A stretch of DNA of 32,006 nt from Saprospiraceae bacterium (GTDB lineage Bacteria > Bacteroidota > Bacteroidia > Chitinophagales > Saprospiraceae). The stretch covers positions 8,695 to 40,700 of the forward strand of contig JAHDHW010000028.1 in assembly GCA_020631105.1 (NCBI GenBank), written 5' to 3'. The notes beneath the pieces are model-generated. The model was not told the DNA's origin, did no database searches, and saw only the letters and a list, made by a program, of their open reading frames with translations. Position numbers and translations under genes: made by a program. This document shows, one piece after another, positions 24,681-31,849 of the stretch; positions within the stretch are counted from its first letter, which is position 1, and each line of letters begins with the position of its first letter.

Positions 24681-24714
24681 AAAAAACCTGCTTAGCGCGC
24701 TAAGCAGGTTTTTT
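24681..24714. terminator. Intrinsic terminator after aconitase
   Basis: A perfect 34-bp palindrome: AAAAAACCTGCTTAGCG (24681-24697) pairs with 24698-24714 and ends in a T run. Its A and T tracts would also allow termination from the right. Confidence 0.93.
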
Positions 24715-24874
24715 TGTTTACATTTTTTCGTAATGCAAACTTCATTTAGTACTTTTCGAAAGGAAATCGTTAAAATACTGTTACTACATACAAAATCTTC
24801 CGTCATACAGACGGACTTCGAAAAACCTGAAACAGAACTTATTTCTATTTTTTCACCAACTTAAAACAGAAACT

Positions 24875-25276
24875 ATGTTAAAGGAGTTTAGAGATTTTAT
24901 CATGACCGGCAATGTTGTAGAATTTGCCGTTGCAGTAATCATGGCTGGAGCCATTGGAGCTGTAGTTACAGGATTTGTATCTGATATCATTATGCCGGTT
25001 GTTGGCCAGGTAACAGGTGGCGTTAGCTTTAATGATATGCATTATGCATTAGATGGAGGTAGCTATGCTACGCTTGCAGCTGCTGAAGAAGCAGGAGCAC
25101 CTGTTATTGCTTATGGTCGTTGGATTGATACAATTGTAAATTTGATTATTGTAGGTCTTGTGATGTTCTTCATTGTTCGATCATACAATAAAATGCGTAA
25201 GACTGAAGAGGAAGCACCTGCTGGGCCAACAGCAGAAGAGTTACTTGCTGAAATACGAGATGCTTTAAAGAAGTAG
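24875..25276 (+). CDS. mscL: Large-conductance mechanosensitive channel MscL
   Basis: The 133-residue inner-membrane protein forms the pentameric channel that opens under high membrane tension during osmotic downshock. The N-terminal MLKEFRDFIMTGNVVEFAVA and the pore-lining first helix with AGAIGAVVTGFVSDIIMPVV match the family. A periplasmic loop (about residues 45-83) precedes the second helix (IDTIVNLIIVGLVMFFIVRS). A C-terminal charged helix (TAEELLAEIRDALKK) forms the cytoplasmic bundle. The length is normal. The gene ends 28 bases before an intrinsic terminator whose T-tract touches the next gene. A small CCGTC/GACGG hairpin (24800-24814) lies in the leader region. Confidence 0.96.
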   Translation: MLKEFRDFIMTGNVVEFAVAVIMAGAIGAVVTGFVSDIIMPVVGQVTGGVSFNDMHYALDGGSYATLAAAEEAGAPVIAYGRWIDTIVNLIIVGLVMFFIVRSYNKMRKTEEEAPAGPTAEELLAEIRDALKK

Positions 25277-25304
25277 CATCTTAGATATAAAGATTATTTT
25301 AGAG

Positions 25305-25340
25305 ACAGCTACTGCATTGCAGTAGCTGTTTTTTATTTTT
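25305..25340 (+). terminator. Intrinsic terminator after mscL
   Basis: ACAGCTACTGCA (25305-25316) pairs with TGCAGTAGCTGT (25318-25329), followed by a T-rich tract up to 25340. The following gene's first ATG is the very next base, so expression of that gene may depend on read-through. Confidence 0.85.
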
Positions 25341-26702
25341 ATGGTCAAGGATATGGATATGGAAGAAAATTCAATCAAAGAAACGTTAAAGGAATTGCTG
25401 GATCGACTTGCTGTCGAAAGCTGGCAGTTGGAGTTGGTAGTATCGGGCTTTGCGATTTTTCTGGTTGGATCTAGTTTAGAGCCTATCAAGCTTTATGGGT
25501 CAAGGTTATTCGTAATAAGCGAAGGCGTTAATTCTGATTTTAATGCACTGCCTGTTATTGCATCTATTCTTTTTGCGAGTGCGTTTTTCGTTTTTATTAA
25601 CCTCATACTTCATATCGTCTTCCGTGGAATGTGGATCAGTGCAATTGGACTTAGGTCTATCTCAGGAGAAATAGATTTTTCAGAATTAAAGTTTGCTCGA
25701 CCCTTCGATACGTTTTTGCGAAAACGATTAAAATCCTTTGATGCTTTTATTAAGCGTCTGGATGATATATGTAGTGTCATATTCGCCTTTACTTTTCTGA
25801 TTGTGTTTATGCTCGTTTCTATTGGCCTTTTTTTTCTCTATGTAGGAAGTGTCGTTTATGTTTTAAAACTTCTTGAAGCGAATACAGGTTTTGGAGATGC
25901 CTTAGGGATTGTTAGAGCTGTTGTCATAGTCACTTTTCTGATAAGTGGCTTTTTATATTTTTTAGATTTTATAACATTGGGCTTTTTAAAACGAAAGCGC
26001 TGGATTGCGGTTTGGTATTTTCCTATTTATCGACTGTTTAGTTTTGTTACTTTTTCCTGGTTGTATCGACCATTGTACTATAACCTAATTGATAATAAGT
26101 TTGGAAGGCGGATTGGATTGTTTCTTTTCCCGTATTTTATTTTAGTAGGAGGACTTGCTTCATTGAGTGCGAAGGTGAACCTGTTTATTCCCGAGGACAA
26201 GGATGGTTTGTTACTGATTGACCGTTATTTTGCAGACAAAAGAGATAAGGATTCGCGCATTGTGGATATGTCGATTCCATCTATGTATATTAAGAATGGT
26301 TACCTCGAATTATTCTTGCTGTACTATGCAAGTAATGATGATGAAAGTATTGCTGTGCTTTGCCCGGACCTGACACCTGATATGCCTTCAGGACTTGGTT
26401 CGGATCTTGAGTTTAATATAAATGGAGGAGACGAGGGCCCTAAGTACCATTCTCCTGCAGACTCTATTTTAAACTGTCTTTCCAGTAATTTTGAAATAAA
26501 AATCAATGATAGTATTTATCAAGAATTAGATTTTTACTTTTATGAAGACCCTGTCTTTGAGCAGGAGGGTATTAAGACAGTGATAGATGTCAATCACTTA
26601 AAAAGAGGGAAGCATCAGCTCCGCGTAAAACGATATGAAGTCGTCAAAAAAGACAGCGTCGCTTTAGAGCCTTTTGCTTCTACCCCTTTTTGGAAACAAT
26701 AG
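25341..26702 (+). CDS. Multi-pass membrane protein, function unknown
   Basis: This 453-residue protein has hydrophobic segments at about 31-46, 70-95, 143-177, 189-216 and 257-275. A mostly soluble C-terminal part (about 280-453) follows, containing DRYFADKRDKDSRIVDMSIP and the closing HQLRVKRYEVVKKDSVALEP. The C-terminal region reads like a beta-rich extracytoplasmic domain. I recognise no family. Three in-frame ATGs (25341, 25353, 25359) are possible starts; the first abuts the T-tract of the mscL terminator, so a later one or a read-through transcript is plausible. It ends 5 bases before the convergent acyl-CoA ligase gene, with no terminator between them. Confidence 0.7.
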   Translation: MVKDMDMEENSIKETLKELLDRLAVESWQLELVVSGFAIFLVGSSLEPIKLYGSRLFVISEGVNSDFNALPVIASILFASAFFVFINLILHIVFRGMWISAIGLRSISGEIDFSELKFARPFDTFLRKRLKSFDAFIKRLDDICSVIFAFTFLIVFMLVSIGLFFLYVGSVVYVLKLLEANTGFGDALGIVRAVVIVTFLISGFLYFLDFITLGFLKRKRWIAVWYFPIYRLFSFVTFSWLYRPLYYNLIDNKFGRRIGLFLFPYFILVGGLASLSAKVNLFIPEDKDGLLLIDRYFADKRDKDSRIVDMSIPSMYIKNGYLELFLLYYASNDDESIAVLCPDLTPDMPSGLGSDLEFNINGGDEGPKYHSPADSILNCLSSNFEIKINDSIYQELDFYFYEDPVFEQEGIKTVIDVNHLKRGKHQLRVKRYEVVKKDSVALEPFASTPFWKQ

Positions 26703-26707
26703 CTTCC

Positions 26708-28381
26708 TTATTCTTTTTTAGCTTCATCCCTTAGTGCACGTCTCAGGATTTTACCTACATTAGTTTTAGGTAACTCATCTCTGAATTCTACGGCCTTGGG
26801 AACTTTGTAGCCGGTTAGATTCTTTCTACAATGTTCTATGATTTCATCTTCTGATAGAGATTTATCTTTTTTAACAACAAAGATTTTAACGACCTCTCCG
26901 GAAGATGGATGTGGAATACCAACAGCACAAACTTCTAAAACCTTTTCATGCATTGAAACGACATCCTCTATCTCGTTAGGGTAAACATTAAAGCCAGAAA
27001 CCAAAATCATATCCTTTTTACGGTCAACAATCTGGAAGTAACCATCTTCTGACATCTTTCCAATATCACCCGTACATAACCACCCGTCATTAGTGATGAC
27101 TTTAGCCGTTTCTGCAGGTTTGTTATAGTATCCTTTCATTACCTGAGGCCCTTTAATTTGAATCTCTCCTACTTCCCCTACCGCAATTGGATTTCTATTA
27201 TCATCTACTATCCGCATATCAGTTGACGGGACAGGAACACCAATTGTTCCTATTCTGCCAGTCCCGTCTAATGGATTGAAACTTGCAACCGGAGAAGATT
27301 CCGTCATTCCATATCCTTCTGAAAGGACACAGCCAGTAACCTGTTGCCACTTTTCAGCAACCGCTCTCTGTACAGCCATTCCTCCGCCGGCAGTTACTTT
27401 AAGTTGAAATTGTAAAGAGCGAAATTGCTCATTATTAATCAGCGCATTAAATAAGGTGTTCACTCCGGTCATTAAACCAATCGGGTATTTTTTGAAAGCA
27501 TCCACAACAGTACTTAGATCGCGTGGATTAACAATGAGAACAGTTTGAGCGCCAATACTCATTAAGGCCAGGCAGTTTACCGAAAAGGCAAAAATGTGAT
27601 ACATGGGTAGCGGCGAAAGAACAACCTCCTTTCCATCGTCTAAGAATGGAAGCATTACCGCCCTAGTCTGCGCCATATTTGCAACCAGATTGCGATTCGT
27701 AAGCATAGCTCCTTTTGCAACTCCAGTAGTTCCGCCAGTGTACTGTAATAAGATTACATCTTCCGGGGCGCTTTTATAATCAGGAAGCGTAAATTTCTTT
27801 CCCTGCTTGATTGCTTCACTAAAGGTAACCGTGTTAGGGATGTTGAATTTTGGTACCATCCGTTTAACACTCCGCACCACGAAATTGGTAATCGTACCTT
27901 TTACGGTTCCAAGTAACTCACCAATGCTGGTTACAAGCACTGTTTTAATCTGGGTGTCTCCGAGAATCTCTTCTAACTTCGATGCAAAGTTTTCAGCAAT
28001 TACAATTGCTTTTGCGCCGGAATCAGTAAACTGATGCCGCATCTCTCGCGGAGTATAGAGTGGGTTGGTATTGACAACTACCAAGCCAGCACGCAAAGCT
28101 CCAAATAAAGCGATTGGGTATTGAAGTAAGTTCGGCATCATCAAAGCAATCTTATCTCCTTTTTCTAATCCTCGGGATAATAAGTATGCGCCAAACTGCT
28201 TAGATTGTTTGTCAAGCTGATCAAATGTCAGGTCTTTACCCATACAGGTAAATGCAACCTGTTTTCGATATTTCTCAAAAGTTTCTTCGAAAAGTTCTAT
28301 CAGGCAGGAATACTGATCAGGATTAATATTGGCAGGAACTCCATTCGGGTAATTCTTTAGCCAGGGTCTATTTTCGCTCAT
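26708..28381 (-). CDS. Long-chain fatty acid-CoA ligase (FadD-like)
   Basis: The 557-residue adenylate-forming enzyme activates fatty acids to acyl-CoA via acyl-AMP for beta-oxidation or lipid synthesis. Family motifs are the P-loop YTGGTTGVAKGAMLTNRN (from residue 214), YGMTESSPV (about 357), GWLCTGDIG and DRKKDMILVSGFNVYPNEIE (the hinge and acyl-binding region). The catalytic lysine lies in the C-terminal PKTNVGKILRR. All key residues are present and the length matches FadD. The gene is transcribed leftward and diverges from rpsA. A weak promoter-like pair on its strand (TTTTG near 28442-28446, TATTTTTA at 28424-28417) lies about 40 bases upstream of the ATG. A 10-bp inverted repeat at 28510-28530 could be an operator. 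The chain-length preference is not determinable. Confidence 0.93.
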   Translation of the reverse strand: MSENRPWLKNYPNGVPANINPDQYSCLIELFEETFEKYRKQVAFTCMGKDLTFDQLDKQSKQFGAYLLSRGLEKGDKIALMMPNLLQYPIALFGALRAGLVVVNTNPLYTPREMRHQFTDSGAKAIVIAENFASKLEEILGDTQIKTVLVTSIGELLGTVKGTITNFVVRSVKRMVPKFNIPNTVTFSEAIKQGKKFTLPDYKSAPEDVILLQYTGGTTGVAKGAMLTNRNLVANMAQTRAVMLPFLDDGKEVVLSPLPMYHIFAFSVNCLALMSIGAQTVLIVNPRDLSTVVDAFKKYPIGLMTGVNTLFNALINNEQFRSLQFQLKVTAGGGMAVQRAVAEKWQQVTGCVLSEGYGMTESSPVASFNPLDGTGRIGTIGVPVPSTDMRIVDDNRNPIAVGEVGEIQIKGPQVMKGYYNKPAETAKVITNDGWLCTGDIGKMSEDGYFQIVDRKKDMILVSGFNVYPNEIEDVVSMHEKVLEVCAVGIPHPSSGEVVKIFVVKKDKSLSEDEIIEHCRKNLTGYKVPKAVEFRDELPKTNVGKILRRALRDEAKKE

Positions 28382-28509
28382 TTCAATACTTGTTTAGGAT
28401 TCTTTTTCAATAGCACTAAAAATACAAATTTTTTGTAGATACAAAAGATGCTACCTTTTCGACAGTTTAAGATTTTCGCAAGTGCTCCTATCGAAGATCA
28501 TCAGCGGAT

Positions 28510-28530
28510 TTCGATGATTTAATCATCGAA
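28510..28530. promoter_or_regulatory. Inverted repeat, possible operator between fadD-like gene and rpsA
   Basis: TTCGATGATT (28510-28519), a T, then AATCATCGAA (28521-28530): perfect 10-bp arms with a one-base centre, typical of a dimeric regulator site. It lies 129 bases before the ligase start and 78 bases before the rpsA promoter. Function is inferred. Confidence 0.4.
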
Positions 28531-28607
28531 TACCAAAGAATAAATAAAAGATTGGCCTTAGAATAGGTCTTAGCCCTCTCTATGGTGCTTTTCCCAAAGC
28601 TAAAGAT

Positions 28608-28638
28608 TTTGATTTTGATAAATAAACATGTACCTTTG
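28608..28638 (+). promoter_or_regulatory. Promoter of rpsA
   Basis: TTTG (28608-28611), 19 bases, TACCTTTG (28631-28638), followed by C. This is an exact match to the Bacteroidota primary-sigma consensus TTTG-N19-TAnnTTTG. Transcription would begin near 28645 and leave a leader of about 105 bases. Confidence 0.85.
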
Positions 28639-28664
28639 CGCGGCTAAAAATAATTCTTAACCTC

Positions 28665-28729
28665 GTCTATAGATTTTTGGTTTTAATTAGCACCGGTCCA
28701 ATGGGAACGGAAAACCTCAAAACATAGAC
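28665..28729 (+). ncRNA. Structured rpsA 5' leader
   Basis: Three nested pairings are visible: GTCTAT (28665-28670) with ATAGAC (28724-28729), GGTTTT (28679-28684) with AAAACC (28711-28716), and CCG-TCC (28693-28699) with GGA-CGG (28704-28710), with an AATG loop. An alternative pairing, AGATTT (28671-28676) with AAATCT (28733-28738), could compete and release or hide the start region. Ribosomal protein S1 represses its own mRNA in other bacteria, so autoregulation is a reasonable inference. Confidence 0.5.
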
Positions 28730-28750
28730 TACAAATCTGGATCCTATATT

Positions 28751-31009
28751 ATGGCAGACGAAAAGGATCTTAAAGACCAGGAAAAACCACAAACTCCTGG
28801 TAAAGAATCAGAGGATACCTCTGTAGATGTAGTGGCAGTTGAAGAGTTAGTAGGAGATACTAACGCCGCATACGCCGGAACTGCACACGACGATTTCGAT
28901 TGGGAACAAAAAGGTAAAAACAACCTTCCTTACACTCCGGACGAAATCAAAGATTACCTTGCACAATACGAAGAAACTCTTAACGCGATCATCGAAAGTG
29001 AAATCGTAAAAGGAGAGGTTTCTGCAATCAATGACGGAGATGTCGTATTAGACATCGGATTCAAATCTGATGGTTTGATCTCTCTTTCTGAATTCCGTGA
29101 CCTACCTGATCTTAAAGTAGGGGACTCTGTAGAAGTATACGTAGAGCAGCAAGAAGACGAACGAGGACAATTAGTACTTTCTCGTCGTAAAGCAAAATTA
29201 TTACGTGCTTGGGAAAGCATCGTTGATTCTTATACAAATGGTTCTGTTATTAAAGGTACCGTTGTAAGTAAGACTAAAGGTGGTTTGATTGTAGACTGTG
29301 GTGGATTGGAAACTTTCCTTCCTGGTTCGCAAATTGATATCAAACCAATCATTGATTATGATGCATACGTTGGTAAAACAATGGAATTCAAAGTAGTCAA
29401 AATCAACGAGCAGATCAAGAACGCTGTAATCTCACACAAAGCATTGATTGAAAGCGATCTTGCAGAACAGCGAGAAGCGATCATCGGCAAATTGGAGAAA
29501 GGTCAAGTACTTGAAGGATTGGTTAAAAATATTACCGACTTCGGTGCATTCCTTGATCTTGGAGGTGTTGATGGTCTATTATATATTACTGATATTTCCT
29601 GGGGACGTATCAATCACCCATCAGAGGTGCTTGCATTGAACCAAAAAATCACAGTTGTAGTATTAGACTTTGACGAAAACAAGAAACGAATTTCTCTTGG
29701 TCTCAAGCAGTTACAACCACATCCGTGGGAAGTACTCGACGGCGAGATCAAAGAAGGTTCAATCGTCAAAGGAAAGATTGTCAATATCGAGGACTATGGT
29801 GCTTTCTTAGAAATTCAGCCTGGCATCGAAGGTTTGATCCACGTTTCGGAAGTTACCTGGAGCAACCAGCCAATCAACGCGCGTGAATACTTTAAGCTTG
29901 GACAAGAGTACGATGCTAAAGTAGTTACTGTTGATCGTGAAGATCGTAAGATGTCACTTAGTATCAAGCAGATGTCTAAGGACCCTTGGGATGATATCCA
30001 AGCTCGTTTCCCTGTGGAAAGCCGCGTATCCGGAGAAGTTAAGAATCTAACTCCTTATGGTGTATTCGTAGAGCTTGAAGAAGGTATCGGTGGTATGGTA
30101 CATATCTCTGATTTATCTTGGACTAAGCGTTACTCTCACCCTTCTGAGTATACTAAAGTAGGGAACACGATTGACGTAGTTGTGCTGGATATCGACAAAG
30201 ACAGCCGTAAACTTTCTCTAGGTCACAAACAGATCGAAGAAAACCCATGGGATACTTTCGAAAATGTATTCCCTGTTGGTTCTTACCACGAAGCTACTGT
30301 AGTACGTCGTGATGATCGTGGTGTGATCGTTCAGTTGCCTTATGGATTGGAGGCTTTTGCACCAATCAAGCACATGAAGAAAGAAGATGGTAAGTTAGCA
30401 AACGTTGAAGAGCAACTAACTGTAAAAGTTATTGAGTTCAACCGTGATGATAAACGTATCCTTGTTTCTCACTTACGCTACTTAGATGATATCCGTCGTG
30501 AGGCAGATGATTCTGTTAAGCGTGAGAAACAAACTCAGCGTAACGAAACACGTAAAGCAGTTAAATCTGCACAGTCAAAAGTTGAAAAAACTACTTTAGG
30601 TGATCTTTCTGTATTCTCTCAGTTGAAAGAGCAGCTACAAGAGAATGCTGCGGCAGCTCCTGCTCCAGAACCAGTAGAGGAGAAAAAAGAAGAAGCACCT
30701 GTAGCTGAGGCGCCAGCTGTGGAAGAAGCAGCTCCTGCTGCTGAAGAAACAACTGCTGCTGACGACTTGAAGAAGATTGAAGGTATCGGACCTAAGATTG
30801 AATCTATCCTTCACGAAGGTGGAATCAAAACTTATGACCAGTTAGCAAATGCTACAGCAGATGCTGTAAAAGAATTATTAAGCGCAGCTGGTAACCGTTA
30901 CAAAATGCACGATCCAACAACCTGGCCTGAGCAGTCTAAGATGGCTGCAGCTGGAGAGTGGGATAAGCTAAAAGAATGGCAAGACGCTCTTCAAGGCGGT
31001 AAAGAATAA
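28751..31009 (+). CDS. rpsA: 30S ribosomal protein S1 with C-terminal helix-hairpin-helix extension
   Basis: This 752-residue protein binds mRNA on the small ribosomal subunit. An acidic N-terminal extension (about 1-80) precedes six S1 RNA-binding domains at about 84-146, 163-230, 248-318, 334-405, 421-492 and 508-576. Domains 3 to 5 carry the best motifs (for example ITDFGAFLDLGGVDGLLYIT and LTPYGVFVELEEGIGGMVHI). Then comes a basic helix (about 577-615), an Ala/Glu/Pro-rich linker (about 630-670) and a helix-hairpin-helix-like domain (671-752; DDLKKIEGIGPKIESILHEG, closing with WDKLKEWQDALQGG). E. coli S1 has 557 residues, so this tail is extra. It may add RNA or DNA binding. The gene has its own consensus promoter, structured leader and terminator. 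Confidence 0.96.
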   Translation: MADEKDLKDQEKPQTPGKESEDTSVDVVAVEELVGDTNAAYAGTAHDDFDWEQKGKNNLPYTPDEIKDYLAQYEETLNAIIESEIVKGEVSAINDGDVVLDIGFKSDGLISLSEFRDLPDLKVGDSVEVYVEQQEDERGQLVLSRRKAKLLRAWESIVDSYTNGSVIKGTVVSKTKGGLIVDCGGLETFLPGSQIDIKPIIDYDAYVGKTMEFKVVKINEQIKNAVISHKALIESDLAEQREAIIGKLEKGQVLEGLVKNITDFGAFLDLGGVDGLLYITDISWGRINHPSEVLALNQKITVVVLDFDENKKRISLGLKQLQPHPWEVLDGEIKEGSIVKGKIVNIEDYGAFLEIQPGIEGLIHVSEVTWSNQPINAREYFKLGQEYDAKVVTVDREDRKMSLSIKQMSKDPWDDIQARFPVESRVSGEVKNLTPYGVFVELEEGIGGMVHISDLSWTKRYSHPSEYTKVGNTIDVVVLDIDKDSRKLSLGHKQIEENPWDTFENVFPVGSYHEATVVRRDDRGVIVQLPYGLEAFAPIKHMKKEDGKLANVEEQLTVKVIEFNRDDKRILVSHLRYLDDIRREADDSVKREKQTQRNETRKAVKSAQSKVEKTTLGDLSVFSQLKEQLQENAAAAPAPEPVEEKKEEAPVAEAPAVEEAAPAAEETTAADDLKKIEGIGPKIESILHEGGIKTYDQLANATADAVKELLSAAGNRYKMHDPTTWPEQSKMAAAGEWDKLKEWQDALQGGKE

Positions 31010-31037
31010 TAATCACATTATTCGATTATAAAATATT

Positions 31038-31071
31038 AATCCTCAGTCAACCTGTGAGTTGGCTGGGGATT
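31038..31071 (+). terminator. Intrinsic terminator after rpsA
   Basis: AATCCTCAGTCAAC (31038-31051) pairs with GTTGGCTGGGGATT (31058-31071) with two G-U pairs and a 6-base loop, followed by a T-rich tract. Confidence 0.88.
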
Positions 31072-31080
31072 TTTCTTTTT

Positions 31081-31137
31081 ATTCGCTGATCTAACTCCGA
31101 CACGTCGGATAATCTCAGAACGCTTCGCTAAGCGCTG
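31081..31137 (-). repeat. Hairpin repeat with ATCAGCGAAT edge, copy C
   Basis: On the minus strand this reads CAGCG, a short hairpin-forming CGCTT/AAGCG segment, TGAGATT, a TCCGAC/GTCGGA hairpin (plus-strand 31096-31109), then ATCAGCGAAT (31090-31081). It shares TGAGATT and the ATCAGCGAAT edge with copy B but has a different hairpin core, so the stem changes with its pairing kept. Confidence 0.55.
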
Positions 31138-31162
31138 GTTCGTAATTGAGCATCTTCTTTTC

Positions 31163-31170
31163 TACTTTTG
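31163..31170 (+). promoter_or_regulatory. Probable -7 element of the rhodanese gene
   Basis: TACTTTTG matches TAnnTTTG and lies 33 bases before the ATG. The -33 element is weak (TTCG near 31139-31142 at about 20 bases). Confidence 0.45.
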
Positions 31171-31203
31171 TAATTCTTTCTAAGTTTTTAAAATCGAAAT
31201 TTT

Positions 31204-31632
31204 ATGAAAAACCTAAGCTTTATATTAATTCTTCTTTTCTGTATTGCTTGTAATTCAAACACAGCAACTGATTCTTCTACTGCTGCCTCAACAGCTGCTA
31301 TCGATACGAATATTCAAACGGATGGTGTAGTAGATGTAGCAGGCTTTGCTAAATTACTAGAGGCGGAGCATCTCCTAGTTGATGTACGGACTCCCGAGGA
31401 GTTTGCGGAAGGTTATATCGCTGCTGCAACGAACATTAATTTTTATGACGATGACTTTGCAGATCGAGCTACAAAACTTGATAAGAGTAAGCCTGTGCTT
31501 GTGTATTGTAAAAAAGGTGGACGGAGTGCAAAAGCTTATAAAATCCTGAAAGGAGCAGGCTTTGAAAAAGTATATGATTTGGATGGAGGATTTACGGCTT
31601 GGAAGAGTGCAGGTCAGCCGGTTTCTAAATAA
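31204..31632 (+). CDS. Rhodanese-like domain lipoprotein
   Basis: The 142-residue protein starts with a lipoprotein signal (MKNLSFILILLFCIAC; Cys16 would be lipidated) and a Ser/Thr/Ala-rich linker. A single rhodanese domain follows (about residues 42-140). The start of the domain shows LLVDVRTPEEFAEGYIAAAT, and the active-site loop is CKKGGRS with nucleophile Cys102 after PVLVY. DLDGGFTAWKSAGQPV closes the domain. Rhodaneses transfer sulfane sulfur, for example from thiosulfate or persulfide to an acceptor. Export makes a periplasmic sulfur-transfer or redox role likely, but the acceptor is unknown. All catalytic features are present. It is a single gene and the last one before the rRNA-type leader. 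Confidence 0.9.
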   Translation: MKNLSFILILLFCIACNSNTATDSSTAASTAAIDTNIQTDGVVDVAGFAKLLEAEHLLVDVRTPEEFAEGYIAAATNINFYDDDFADRATKLDKSKPVLVYCKKGGRSAKAYKILKGAGFEKVYDLDGGFTAWKSAGQPVSK

Positions 31633-31815
31633 AAATATGGAGGATATTTTTCTTATAAAAAAGGGGAGCATCGGATAAGTGAGTATTAGTTTTTTCCATA
31701 ATGTTTTAGTAGTTGATTTATAGGTTGCTAACAAAAATAAGTTTGGTGAAACCCTACTAATGAATACTACGTTTAAAATAAAACAGCTTTTTTTTCAAAA
31801 AAAACAGAATAAAGC
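31633..31815. other. Intergenic region with A/T tracts upstream of the rRNA-type promoter
   Basis: No gene is seen. The right end holds T8-C-A8 (31788-31804) and other A/T tracts directly upstream of the -33 element, as in UP elements of strong promoters. Confidence 0.4.
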
Positions 31816-31846
31816 TTGCGTGAAGGAAACAAATAACTTACCTTTG
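31816..31846 (+). promoter_or_regulatory. Putative rRNA operon promoter
   Basis: TTG (31816-31818), 20 bases, TACCTTTG (31839-31846), followed by C. The -7 element is identical to that of the rpsA promoter. A/T tracts precede it and a boxA-like leader follows, so a strong rightward rRNA promoter is likely. Confidence 0.7.
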
Positions 31847-31849
31847 CAC

